A stretch of 64,000 nt of DNA from Site-B1 sp963827785 (lineage in GTDB: Bacteria > Bacteroidota > Bacteroidia > Flavobacteriales > Flavobacteriaceae): contig CAWHCT010000015.1 of assembly GCA_963827785.1 (NCBI GenBank), forward strand, positions 62,001 to 126,000, read 5' to 3'. The stretch's first letter is position 1; each line of letters starts with the position of its first letter. Below are positions 10,301 through 17,582 of the stretch, one piece after another. The position numbers and the translations under genes were made by a program. The notes beneath the pieces are model-generated. The model was not told the DNA's origin and made no database searches. It saw nothing but the letters and a program-made list of their open reading frames with translations.

Positions 10301-12264
10301 TTGATAGCTGGACATTAGAGATTTGTGGTATTCCCCAGCTCGATAATGACGGGGATGGTGTACCTAATGACAGTGATAACTGTGTAGATTTAGCGAATGC
10401 AGATCAAGCTGATTTGGATGGGGATGGTTTAGGTGATGTGTGTGATGATGATATAGATGGAGACGGGGTTTTAAACGCAAGTGATAACTGTCCTGAAACG
10501 GCAAACGCAGATCAGGCAGATGCTGATGGTGACGGATTTGGAGATCTTTGTGATATAGATTGTGATAGTTTTACATCTCTGGAAACACCAGTTGCTATTT
10601 CATCAGGGTCAGGAGCAACTTACACAGCTGTAATTAATATAGCTGATGACCTTCCTATTGATGATGTTAATGTTACTATTAATATTGACCATACTTGGGT
10701 AAGTGATTTATTTATCACGCTTCAAAGCCCTGCTGGAACTGTGGTTGACCTTACATTAGGTAATGGAGGAAGTGGTGATAATTATACTGATACTGTTTTT
10801 GATGACGATGGAGCCACATCTATTGCGGTTGGAACACCACCATTTACTGGCACATACCAGCCAGAAGGTTTGCTAGCAAACTTTAATGGCGAAATGACAA
10901 TGGGTGATTGGACTTTAACAGTTACTGACACGGCAAATGGTGATGGAGGTTTTATTAATTTGTTTGAATTAGGGTTATGCGTTGTTGGTGAGTTTGCTGA
11001 TGATACCGATGGGGATGGTGTAAATGACCTTGCAGATAATTGTGTAGATATAGCCAATGCAGATCAAGCCGATCTGGATGGAGATGGATTAGGAGATGTA
11101 TGTGATGATGATCGTGATGGCGACGGTGTTTTAAATGATGCTGATAACTGCCCAGATACTGCAAATCCGGATCAAGGAGACTTGAATGGCAATGGTATTG
11201 GAGATTATTGTGATGTAGAATGTGAAGTAGCCACTTCGGTAGATACACCTATTACTATTGCAGAGGATGCTGCTGGTACAGAATCTTATACAGCTTCGGT
11301 TGAGATAATGGACAACGTAATTGTATCAGATATCAATGTGACCATTAATATTTCTCATGTGTGGGATTCTGATTTGAATATCTCGCTAAGGAGCCCAAGT
11401 GGAGTTACCGTAGACCTTTCATCTGGAAATGGTGGAGCAGGTGATAATTATACTGATACCGTTTTTGATCAGGAAGCTTCTACGTTTATTACTGCCGGTT
11501 CACCTCCATTTACAGGAAGTTTTATCCCAGAAGGTGATCTTTCAACCATATATGGAGATTATGCTCAAGGCACTTGGTCTTTAATAGTTACTGATACATT
11601 TGGTCCATTTGATGGTGGCGTTATAAATTCTTTCACTCTTGAAGTTTGCGGGATAAGAGATCCAATAGATTGGGATGTAGATGGTGTTCCTAATGTTGAT
11701 GACAACTGTTTATATACAATTAATTCAGACCAATCAGATGTTGATGGAGATGGAATAGGAGATGTTTGTGATGAGGATATTGATAATGACGGCGTTTTGA
11801 ATGCCAGCGATAATTGTGCTTATAGCGCTAATTCTGATCAGTCAGACTTAGATGGTGATGGATTAGGTGATGTATGTGATCCTGATATTGATAATGATAC
11901 CATTTTTAATGAAGATGACAATTGTCCGGAAACGCCTAATGAAAATCAATCAGATGTTGATCGTAATGGAATTGGTGATGTCTGTGACGGGTTAATCGTT
12001 AATGATGTATTAACACCTAACGGCGATGGTATCAATGACACATGGATGATAGTAAATATTGAAAGATTCCAAAATGCGAAATTAAATGTCTATAACAGAT
12101 GGGGGAATGAAGTATTCTCTGCCGTTAATTATAACAATGATTGGAATGGAACTTCAAGTTCTGGAGGCAATGCATTGCCAACAGGATCTTATTTCTATCA
12201 GATCGATCAGAATGGGAATGGAACAGTTATACTGTCCGGTTGGGTTTATATAACTAATGAATAG
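7336..12264 (+). CDS. Giant secreted reprolysin-like metalloprotease with three P-domain/TSP3 units, T9SS type B cargo
   Basis: A 1642-residue exported peptidase. A signal peptide covers about residues 1-22 (FSVYGQ), with a propeptide to about 190. The zinc motif HEIGHQVGANH is at residues 342-352, followed by a Met-turn TIMGYAG. An Ig/Fn3-like stretch covers about residues 650-850. Then a unit of a convertase P-type domain plus calcium-binding thrombospondin type 3 repeats occurs three times (P domains near 858-1000, 1075-1215 and 1292-1438; TSP3 near 1003-1075, 1223-1291 and 1445-1550). The C-terminus (from about 1553, VLTPNGDGINDTW, then VYNRWGNEVF) is a CHU_C/type B T9SS sorting domain. 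A PorP/SprF-like gene starts 14 bases downstream, the usual partner of type B cargo. Confidence 0.93.
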   Translation: MKTKLHSIFLVFILLFGFSVYGQDDNWKRSTSDGNLNSVSIKDLDAKNFKIFELNLQSFRQNLFNAPLRGTTNQFSNKIIQVPNEQGIMESFMIYEAPVLSPSLSLKYPEIKSYVGYKTDGSGTRIRMSVSPKGIQTMISYTDRPTVFMQPVTRDQSKYIVYNRMAKGDNDFGSFKCSTIDEYSKEIEDNGLFNRAADDQTLRTFRLAVSVNGEYTQYHGGTVAGALAAINTTITRVNEVFETDMAVTFELVDADELIFTDAATDPYSTTLSNWNGELQSTLNSTIGDGAYDVGHMFGASGGGGNAGCIGCVCVDGQKGSGITSPADAIPEGDNFDIDYVAHEIGHQVGANHTFAFSTEGTGVNSEPGSGTTIMGYAGITGSNNVELHSDPYFHYHSIDQILDNLVTRTCWVGTSISNNPPSADAGADYTIPQGTAYVLRGSATDADSGDNLTYCWEQIDSGQVTNSSFGPTLTSGSMNRSLPPTTSPDRYIPNVNRVITGQLTETSPTLSSDWETVATVGRTMNWALTVRDREPTATGLNGQSSLDLTVITVDSGSGPFAVTSQTSIETWDVGSLQTITWDVAGTDGGAVNTPTVNILLSTDGGLTFPFVMASDVPNDGSHDAAVPVTGGDTNNARVKVEGNNNIFYAINSTNFEIQESEFVLSVADSSVDVCSPDDATYTFTYNTFLSFTGTTDFSATGLPAGATAVFSPASASADGTVVTATVTGTGSLAAGNYPFSLVGTSGSITSSADVELNVFDTTFSTLSLTAPADGATDVFADNAVFSWDADVNASSYEIDIATDAGFTTIIESGIPGTNSYMTTSLSPDTPYFWRVRSVNDCGTGAYSNAGFTTANISCNSFASTDTPVAIPDGNAVGFNSVLNIGTTSEITDVNVTVNITHTWDSDLILTLTSPNGTSVILSNRNGSSGDNYTDTVFDQEGGTSITTGTAPFTGIFQPEEDLSVLYGEFSGGDWTLNVSDNASFDTGTIDSWTLEICGIPQLDNDGDGVPNDSDNCVDLANADQADLDGDGLGDVCDDDIDGDGVLNASDNCPETANADQADADGDGFGDLCDIDCDSFTSLETPVAISSGSGATYTAVINIADDLPIDDVNVTINIDHTWVSDLFITLQSPAGTVVDLTLGNGGSGDNYTDTVFDDDGATSIAVGTPPFTGTYQPEGLLANFNGEMTMGDWTLTVTDTANGDGGFINLFELGLCVVGEFADDTDGDGVNDLADNCVDIANADQADLDGDGLGDVCDDDRDGDGVLNDADNCPDTANPDQGDLNGNGIGDYCDVECEVATSVDTPITIAEDAAGTESYTASVEIMDNVIVSDINVTINISHVWDSDLNISLRSPSGVTVDLSSGNGGAGDNYTDTVFDQEASTFITAGSPPFTGSFIPEGDLSTIYGDYAQGTWSLIVTDTFGPFDGGVINSFTLEVCGIRDPIDWDVDGVPNVDDNCLYTINSDQSDVDGDGIGDVCDEDIDNDGVLNASDNCAYSANSDQSDLDGDGLGDVCDPDIDNDTIFNEDDNCPETPNENQSDVDRNGIGDVCDGLIVNDVLTPNGDGINDTWMIVNIERFQNAKLNVYNRWGNEVFSAVNYNNDWNGTSSSGGNALPTGSYFYQIDQNGNGTVILSGWVYITNE
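9907..11985 (+). repeat. Three tandem copies of a P-domain plus TSP3 coding unit
   Basis: Within the second protease gene, a unit of roughly 650-760 bp recurs starting near 9907, 10561 and 11221. Each unit encodes a Cys-led P-type domain with the shared motif GSGDNYTDTVFD (GAGDNYTDTVFD in the third), followed by Asp-rich TSP3 repeats (DGDGLGDVCD type). The third TSP3 block is the longest. The copies have diverged at DNA level but keep the same order of motifs, which points to old internal duplication. Confidence 0.8.
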
Positions 12265-12278
12265 CATATAATAATTAA

Positions 12279-13187
12279 ATGAAAAAATACAAAATGAAAT
12301 ATTTTAAAAACACTCTAACAATAGTTGCATTTTTATTGATTGGGTCATTATATGCTCAACAAGAACCAAACTATTCTTTATATAGATACTCAATGAACAT
12401 TATTAACCCTGCCTATGCAGGAGCTGATGGGTCCACTAGTCTTACAGCTAATTTGCGTAGTCAGTGGGTAAATGTTGAGGACGCGCCTGAAACACAGAGT
12501 TTCTTTTTTGCCACTCCATTAGGTAAAAGAGTTGGTATTGGAGCCTCTGTGGTTAATGATAAAGTCTTTGTTGAAAACAGAACGAGCTTTAGCATAGATT
12601 TCTCTTATATGCTGCCTATGTCAGAAAAAACTAATTTATTCTTAGGATTAAAAGCCGGTGGTAGTACTTATGATCTGGATAGAGGAAGCTTATCAAATTA
12701 TTCAATATTTCAGGTAGATCCGGCTTTGGAAAATATAGATAATAGTTTTAATCCTAACGTTGGTATAGGGGGATATTTAGTTAATGATAAGTATTTTATC
12801 TCATTATCCATTCCTTCCATATTGAAAACAGATAGTGTAGATAAGGATAATGGAAGAGTTTCTTATGCAACAAGTAATGCCCATATTTACTTATCTGGAG
12901 GTTACAATTTCACTTTAAGTGATACGGTAGAATTTTTACCTTATACTATGGTTAGATATGTAAGTGGATCTCCTTTATCGGTCGATATCAATGCAAGTTT
13001 CCGTTTTTATTCCAAATTAGAAATTGGGGCAGCATATAGGATTGATAAAGCATTATCGGGTTTATTTGTTGTTGATTTGGCCGATTGGGCGAAAATTGGT
13101 TATGCTTATGAAGGAAGCACAAGAAGTGAAATTTCCAATGTAAATAATGGAACACATGAAATATTATTCAGGTTGAATTTCAACTGA
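12279..13187 (+). CDS. PorP/SprF family type IX secretion system membrane protein
   Basis: A 302-residue outer-membrane protein of the PorP/SprF family. It begins with a signal peptide (hydrophobic TIVAFLLIGSLYAQ) and the family-typical start of the mature chain, YSLYRYSMNIINPAYAGADG. The rest is alternating beta-strand sequence ending in an aromatic-rich strand (HEILFRLNFN). Members of this family usually sit next to a gene for a type B T9SS cargo and are needed for that cargo's secretion or attachment, as SprF is for SprB. Here it begins 14 bases after such a cargo, so the pair is almost certainly co-transcribed. An alternative start at the internal Met (MKYFKN) six residues in is possible. 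Confidence 0.92.
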   Translation: MKKYKMKYFKNTLTIVAFLLIGSLYAQQEPNYSLYRYSMNIINPAYAGADGSTSLTANLRSQWVNVEDAPETQSFFFATPLGKRVGIGASVVNDKVFVENRTSFSIDFSYMLPMSEKTNLFLGLKAGGSTYDLDRGSLSNYSIFQVDPALENIDNSFNPNVGIGGYLVNDKYFISLSIPSILKTDSVDKDNGRVSYATSNAHIYLSGGYNFTLSDTVEFLPYTMVRYVSGSPLSVDINASFRFYSKLEIGAAYRIDKALSGLFVVDLADWAKIGYAYEGSTRSEISNVNNGTHEILFRLNFN

Positions 13188-13204
13188 TAATTTTCAGTAT
13201 AAAT

Positions 13205-13236
13205 AAAAAAAGGGCTGTTTTTACAGCCCTTTTTTA
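13205..13236. terminator. Bidirectional terminator between the porP/sprF-like gene and pth
   Basis: Arms AGGGCTGT (13211-13218) and ACAGCCCT (13223-13230) flanked by an A run and a T run. It lies between convergent genes and can serve both strands. Confidence 0.88.
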
Positions 13237-13239
13237 TTG

Positions 13240-13875
13240 TTATTTACCGTTAAAAGTATTCATAGTATTGTTTATACCTGCAGTACCAAAGGATATTATT
13301 ACTTCATTACAAAGATCAAGTCGTTCCTGTATGGATGTCATTTCTTCTTCACTCCATTTACTTAGCACAAAATCTACTTGCTGCCCTCTGTTAAAAGTAT
13401 CGCCAATACCGAATCTAAATCGATTATATTGTGTTGTATTTAGTTTTTCCTGAATATCTTTTAAGCCGTTATGGCCACCATCACTTCCTTTTGTTTTTAT
13501 TCTAATGCTTCCAAAAGGCAAATTCAGATCATCGGTTATTACCAGAAGATTCTCCAAAGGAATTTTTTCCTTTGTTAACCAATATAAAACAGATTTTCCG
13601 CTTAAATTCATATAGGTACTAGGTTTCAAAAATATGAAAGAACGTCCTTTATATTTATACGTGGAGATATCGCCTAATTTTTTGGTTTCAAAAGTCAAAT
13701 TTTCCTTACCGGCAAAATTATCTAAAATACTAAATCCAATATTATGACGTGTTTGGTGATACTTATCACCAATATTACCCAAGCCTACTATTAAATATTT
13801 TTTCATTGATTGCACTTCTTCAAGAATGGAAGAAGATTTTTTGTTTTTGAATAAGTTGGTCAAAAACTTACACAT
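13240..13875 (-). CDS. pth: Peptidyl-tRNA hydrolase
   Basis: Releases tRNA from prematurely dropped peptidyl-tRNA in the cytoplasm. The family core begins KKYLIVGLGNIGDKYHQTRHNIGF, in which the catalytic His is in TRHN. Further family motifs are FLKPSTYMNLSG and DDLNLPFGSIRIK, then GGHNGLKDI. The ORF from 13875 carries a 23-residue basic extension before the core Met at 13806. Similar extensions occur in flavobacterial Pth proteins, so I kept the longer start; the shorter one gives a 188-residue protein of standard bacterial length. It follows rplY on the same strand, with a weak terminator-like hairpin between them. Confidence 0.94.
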   Translation of the reverse strand: MCKFLTNLFKNKKSSSILEEVQSMKKYLIVGLGNIGDKYHQTRHNIGFSILDNFAGKENLTFETKKLGDISTYKYKGRSFIFLKPSTYMNLSGKSVLYWLTKEKIPLENLLVITDDLNLPFGSIRIKTKGSDGGHNGLKDIQEKLNTTQYNRFRFGIGDTFNRGQQVDFVLSKWSEEEMTSIQERLDLCNEVIISFGTAGINNTMNTFNGK

Positions 13876-13896
13876 AAAGGTTGTTTTTGTAAAAAT

Positions 13897-13929
13897 AAAA
13901 AAGCATCCTGAATAAACAGAATGCTTTTT
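13897..13929 (-). terminator. Probable terminator after rplY
   Basis: An imperfect hairpin (AAAGCATcCTG paired with CAGaATGCTTT) lies between rplY and pth. Read on the minus strand it is followed by a T-rich run. It may only attenuate read-through into pth, which has little room for a promoter of its own. Confidence 0.65.
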
Positions 13930-13950
13930 GATATTAATAAATATGATTAT

Positions 13951-14637
13951 TTATTCCTTAGAAGTTTCTGCAGCTGGCGCATCTCCACCAGAAGCTCCTG
14001 TATCACCTTCTGAAGTTTCACCTTCAGTACCTTCAGCACCTTCTTCTCCTTCAATTCCTTCTTCTTCTTCGTCAATTAATTCAACAATTGCTGCTCTTGC
14101 TGTTCTGACTTGACAAACTACTGTATTATCCGGATGCATAATAGTGAATGCATCATTTTCAAAATCGGTAACATATAGTTTGCTTCCAATTTTTAAAGGA
14201 GTAATATCGGCTTCAATAAAATCTGGTAAATTACCGGGTAGTGCCTTTATACGCAATTTACGTTGGTTTCTACGTAATACACCTCCATTTTTAACACCTT
14301 TAGAGACTCCTATAAAATGTACAGGGATTTCCATCATTACTTCCTTGTCATCAAATATTTGATAGAAATCTATATGAAGAATTCTATCTGTAACAGGGTG
14401 AAATTGAATGTCTTGCAGAATAGCTTTTAGTTTTTCACCATTATCTAAAGCAATCACAACTGTATGCGCATTGGGCGTATAAACCAGTTTTGAGAATGCT
14501 ATTTCATTGGCAGAGAAATGCAATGGTTTATCTCCTCCGTATAATACGCAAGGAACCTGACCAGCATTACGTAAGGCTTTTGTTGCTTTTTTGCCCACGC
14601 TTTCTCTTTGAGATCCATCGATTGTAATTGATTTCAT
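13951..14637 (-). CDS. rplY: 50S ribosomal protein L25/Ctc
   Basis: A 5S rRNA-binding ribosomal protein of the longer Ctc/TL5 type, 228 residues. The N-terminal L25 domain is visible as RESVGKKATKALRNAGQVPCVLYGG. The C-terminal beta domain includes HIDFYQIFDDKEVMMEIPVHF. The last 35 or so residues form an acidic, low-complexity tail rich in Glu, Gly and Ser/Thr (EEEEGIEGEEGAEGTEGE), common in Bacteroidota L25 proteins. It starts 24 bases after prs, so prs, rplY and perhaps pth form one transcript, an arrangement seen across many bacteria. Confidence 0.95.
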   Translation of the reverse strand: MKSITIDGSQRESVGKKATKALRNAGQVPCVLYGGDKPLHFSANEIAFSKLVYTPNAHTVVIALDNGEKLKAILQDIQFHPVTDRILHIDFYQIFDDKEVMMEIPVHFIGVSKGVKNGGVLRRNQRKLRIKALPGNLPDFIEADITPLKIGSKLYVTDFENDAFTIMHPDNTVVCQVRTARAAIVELIDEEEEGIEGEEGAEGTEGETSEGDTGASGGDAPAAETSKE

Positions 14638-14661
14638 TTTTGAGTTTTAATTAATTATTAT

Positions 14662-15603
14662 TTACATTATAAATTTTGAACTAATAGAAGTATTGTTGTG
14701 CACTCTATGCATTACATCAGCAAACAGATCGGCACATGTCAATACTTTAATCTTATCGTTTTCCTGAGTAAGAGGGATCGAATCTGTGACTATAAGTTCC
14801 TCTAACTTAGAATTTGTTATTTTTTTATAAGCGTCACCAGAAAGTATAGGATGTGTACATATTGCACGAACACTTATGGCTCCTCTTTCAATCATCAGGT
14901 CAGCAGCCTTTGATAAAGTGCCTGCTGTATCGACCATATCATCAACTAGAACAACATTTTTTCCTTGTACATCACCTATTAATTCCATGTGCGAAATGAT
15001 ATTGGCTTTAGAGCGTTGTTTGTAACATATAACAACATCACTTTCCAATGCTTTTGAGTATGCATATGCTCTTTTTGACCCACCCATATCAGGAGAGGCA
15101 ATTGTCAAATTATCCAGATTTAGAGATCTTAAATGAGGCAGAAATATTGTTGATGCAAATAAGTGATCAACAGGTTTTTCAAAAAAGCCTTGAATTTGAT
15201 CTGCATGCAAATCCATGGTAATGATCCTTGTTGCTCCGGCAGCTTCCAACATTTTGGCTACTAGCTTTGCCGCAATGGGCACCCTGGGTTTATCTTTCCT
15301 GTCTTGTCGAGCCCATCCAAAATAAGGTAAAACTGCTGTAATATGTCTTGCAGAAGCTCTTTTTGCGGCATCCAGCATTAAAAGCATTTCCATTAAATTC
15401 TCAGGACCAGGATTGGTCGAACCAACAATGAATATTCGGGTGCCTCTAATTGATTCTTCGTAGCAAGGTTGAAATTCACCATCGCTATACCTGGAAGTAA
15501 TGACTTTACCCAGGCGAGTACCATAGGACTCAGCAATTCTTTCTGCGAGTTCCGCACTTTGTGAGCAAGGAAAAATTTTAGCTTCAGGTTTTTGGAAAGA
15601 CAT
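14662..15603 (-). CDS. prs: Ribose-phosphate pyrophosphokinase
   Basis: Makes PRPP from ribose 5-phosphate and ATP for purine, pyrimidine, histidine and NAD synthesis. The 313-residue length is standard. Visible signatures are GWARQDRKDKPRVPI (flexible loop region), the metal/ATP site MDLHADQIQGFF and the PRPP-binding loop VLVDDMVDTAGT. Its start matches the family (SFQKPEAKIFPCSQSAELAERIA). A good TAnnTTTG promoter box lies about 55 bases upstream on the minus strand (complement of 15657-15664). Confidence 0.96.
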   Translation of the reverse strand: MSFQKPEAKIFPCSQSAELAERIAESYGTRLGKVITSRYSDGEFQPCYEESIRGTRIFIVGSTNPGPENLMEMLLMLDAAKRASARHITAVLPYFGWARQDRKDKPRVPIAAKLVAKMLEAAGATRIITMDLHADQIQGFFEKPVDHLFASTIFLPHLRSLNLDNLTIASPDMGGSKRAYAYSKALESDVVICYKQRSKANIISHMELIGDVQGKNVVLVDDMVDTAGTLSKAADLMIERGAISVRAICTHPILSGDAYKKITNSKLEELIVTDSIPLTQENDKIKVLTCADLFADVMHRVHNNTSISSKFIM

Positions 15604-15656
15604 TGTTAATTAATGGTTTAGCTGCCTTTTAGGCTTACGCTTATTAAAATGAGGTG

Positions 15657-15664
15657 CAAATTTA
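15657..15664 (-). promoter_or_regulatory. Candidate prs promoter -7 box
   Basis: Read on the minus strand the sequence is TAAATTTG, an exact match to the Bacteroidota TAnnTTTG -7 element, 54 bases upstream of the prs ATG. I do not see a clear TTG -33 element at the usual spacing. Confidence 0.5.
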
Positions 15665-15704
15665 GGAATTTATTTCAACAGAAAAAGTATAATACCTACT
15701 ATTT

Positions 15705-15737
15705 TTGAGGGATTTAAACAAAATATTTATAATTTTG
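15705..15737 (+). promoter_or_regulatory. Candidate promoter of tRNA-Leu
   Basis: TTG at 15705-15707 and TAATTTTG at 15730-15737 match the Bacteroidota -33 and -7 elements with a 22-base spacer. The tRNA begins 12 bases after the -7 box. Confidence 0.6.
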
Positions 15738-15748
15738 CATTCCTGTTT

Positions 15749-15830
15749 GCTCAAGTGGCGGAATTGGTAGACGCGCTGGATTCAAAATCCAGTTTCTTCG
15801 GAAGTGTGGGTTCGATTCCCACCTTGAGTA
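15749..15830 (+). tRNA. tRNA-Leu (anticodon CAA)
   Basis: The 82-base gene folds as a class II tRNA. The acceptor GCTCAAG pairs with CTTGAGT (the first pair is G-T). The anticodon stem CTGGA/TCCAG encloses the loop TTCAAAA, giving anticodon CAA for UUG codons. A short variable arm (about 15794-15806) and a T arm with GGTTCGATTCC follow. The discriminator is A, and CCA is not encoded. Confidence 0.95.
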
Positions 15831-15843
15831 CTTTTAATCTCAT

Positions 15844-15882
15844 AAAACGGCTAATATGCATTAATATATTAGTCGTTTTTTT
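15844..15882 (+). terminator. Terminator after tRNA-Leu
   Basis: A 12-bp hairpin (AACGGCTAATAT with ATATTAGTCGTT, one G-T pair) is followed by a run of seven T. It starts 14 bases after the tRNA. Confidence 0.85.
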
Positions 15883-15939
15883 ATATGTAAAGGTGTAATA
15901 ACAATATTTTAGGCAAGCTGCAATTTTTTGTTTTTTAAA

Positions 15940-16416
15940 TTAATCTGTACCTGCCTTATTTATTTTGGCAAATACCAATTCGCGATTTTCTATTTTCATT
16001 TTGTAAACAATCGGCAGGGTTTGAAACTTAACAAAGAAATGAGGTAATGTATCTATACCCTTTATTCTAGGGATTTTTTTTAATTTACAATTACCGATGG
16101 TGTCCATATTTCTTGTGGTTACCCAAACCATGAATTCTTTAAAATCTGTTAATTCAGGACTTTCAACTGTAATATCCGGACCAACATACATTTCTATTTT
16201 TGGTGATGAGCTGGTATCGGTTACTTGTTTTGCTTCATTTTCAATTTTTACTTCTACTATGCTACCGGTTGTTTTACATGAAAAGATAGCTAACAAAGCG
16301 ATTACCGAAAAGAATACGATACTCGAATTAAAAATACTTCCGTGCTTGCCTATATAGTTGTCCAATGGAGAAATCTGCCTATTAAATTCAGGATTAAAGA
16401 TAAAAAAGAAATTCAA
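15940..16416 (-). CDS. Hypothetical lipoprotein
   Basis: A 158-codon ORF that begins at TTG. I do not recognise the protein. Residues 31-47 are strongly hydrophobic and end in a lipobox-like sequence (LAIFSC, with KTTGS after it), so it is probably an exported lipoprotein of about 110 mature residues. There is no ATG before the lipobox, and the 30 residues upstream (MNFFFIFNPEFNRQ) do not look like a signal peptide n-region, so the true start is uncertain. The mature part is mixed alpha/beta with no clear motif. It stands alone, convergent to the tRNA terminator. Confidence 0.5.
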   Translation of the reverse strand: MNFFFIFNPEFNRQISPLDNYIGKHGSIFNSSIVFFSVIALLAIFSCKTTGSIVEVKIENEAKQVTDTSSSPKIEMYVGPDITVESPELTDFKEFMVWVTTRNMDTIGNCKLKKIPRIKGIDTLPHFFVKFQTLPIVYKMKIENRELVFAKINKAGTD

Positions 16417-16723
16417 TGGAATCTAACTAATAGAAGAAATCACGGGCTTTTAAGTAAAAGATCTGATGAAATGCTAATTTTTGCGGTCAAGTTTTTCAAT
16501 GTTTGGACGTAATGATATTAATTATTCATTTTCAAAGAATCTAAAATCATTTATAAGCAATAAGTTTAAAACCCCATTTTAATAATAATGCAATTTGTCA
16601 ACCTATATTAATTTGCCAATATTATATTACTTTTGTTCGGGTACTGAAGTATATCCTCAACCATCAAATTCAATGGCTGAATATTTCATTTTAATACAGA
16701 AGTAACAATAAAATTAAAAATTT
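16417..16723. other. Intergenic region without recognised features
   Basis: An AT-rich 307-base gap between the divergent hypothetical lipoprotein and crcB. I looked for a fluoride riboswitch of the crcB-motif class (conserved GGNGAUGG start) and did not find one. No hairpin with a T run, tRNA or plausible small ORF was seen. Confidence 0.5.
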
Positions 16724-17101
16724 ATGGTAAAATCTTTGTTGATAGCCGGTCTTGGGGGTTTCATTGGTACGGTCTTAAGATTTTTGATTTCCCGTTATAT
16801 TCAAGTAGCATACGTTTCTGTTTTTCCATGGGGTACATTTGTAATAAATATACTGGGTAGTTTGATGATTGGGATTGTTTTCGGACTTTCTGAAAAGGGA
16901 AATTTTTTATCTCCGGAATGGAGGATATTTCTAACTATAGGTATTTGTGGAGGGTTTACAACGTTTTCAACGTTCTCTAACGACGCCTTCATATTAATGC
17001 AAAACAAAGAGTGGCTTCGGTTTACATTGTACGCTACTCTCAGCTTTTTTCTAGGCTTGAGCGCTGTATTTTTTGGACGTGGACTAATTAAACTTATATA
17101 A
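16724..17101 (+). CDS. crcB: Fluoride efflux channel CrcB/Fluc
   Basis: A 125-residue, four-helix inner-membrane protein that exports fluoride as a dual-topology dimer. Signatures are GGFIGTVLRFLISR at the N-terminus, the PWGTFVINILGS segment with the channel Asn, and GICGGFTTFSTFSNDA, which contains the central Na+-binding and phenylalanine-box region. Length is normal. The DUF190 gene starts one base after its stop, so they are co-transcribed. No fluoride riboswitch is visible upstream. Confidence 0.95.
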   Translation: MVKSLLIAGLGGFIGTVLRFLISRYIQVAYVSVFPWGTFVINILGSLMIGIVFGLSEKGNFLSPEWRIFLTIGICGGFTTFSTFSNDAFILMQNKEWLRFTLYATLSFFLGLSAVFFGRGLIKLI

Positions 17102-17102
17102 T

Positions 17103-17468
17103 ATGAAAAGCAATACAACAGCCATATTATTACAAATATTCATCAGTTCAACTGATAAAAAGGATCATGATGTTTTAAACGAATATATCGTATTAAAAGC
17201 AAAAAAAGAAGGCCTTGCCGGAGCAACAGTCGTAAAAGGTATAGTTGGATTTGGAGCCAGTTCTATTATCCATTCTTATAAGTTTTGGGAAGTAACAGAG
17301 AAATTACCAACCATCGTCCAAATTGTTGATGAAGAAAAAAAAATAATGAAATTTTACGATTCGATCAGGCCAACACTTGAAGCAATGAGATATGGATGCT
17401 TGGTAACAACACAACAAGTAAATGTGCTATTGTACAAATCGGGTCAAAAAAAACTGTTTGATCTGTAA
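17103..17468 (+). CDS. DUF190 domain protein
   Basis: A 121-residue soluble alpha/beta protein of the DUF190 family, which has a PII-like ferredoxin fold. Typical features are the start of the domain (LLQIFISSTDKKDHDVLNEYIVLKA shortened here to its key motif STDK), the loop GLAGATVVKGIVGFGASS and the segment PTIVQIVDEEKKI. These proteins are often encoded beside CrcB, as here, and are thought to assist or regulate fluoride export, though no mechanism is proven. The last residues (about 100-121) diverge from the core. Spacing of one base from crcB indicates one transcript. Confidence 0.9.
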   Translation: MKSNTTAILLQIFISSTDKKDHDVLNEYIVLKAKKEGLAGATVVKGIVGFGASSIIHSYKFWEVTEKLPTIVQIVDEEKKIMKFYDSIRPTLEAMRYGCLVTTQQVNVLLYKSGQKKLFDL

Positions 17469-17582
17469 AATTCACTTGAACTTCATTTAATAACTAATAC
17501 AAATCAAATTTAGAATCTAACTTAATTTTTCTAAATTTATATGGATTACTGCAAAGGGTTTTCCTAATTCAAAATATATATA

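Noticed and set aside
10782..11248. His/Leu-rich ORFs opposite the second protease
   Set aside because: Their composition is what repetitive TSP3 and P-domain codons give when read in reverse; not genes.
16417..16723. Fluoride riboswitch upstream of crcB
   Set aside because: No GGNGAUGG start or recognisable pseudoknot partner was found by eye.
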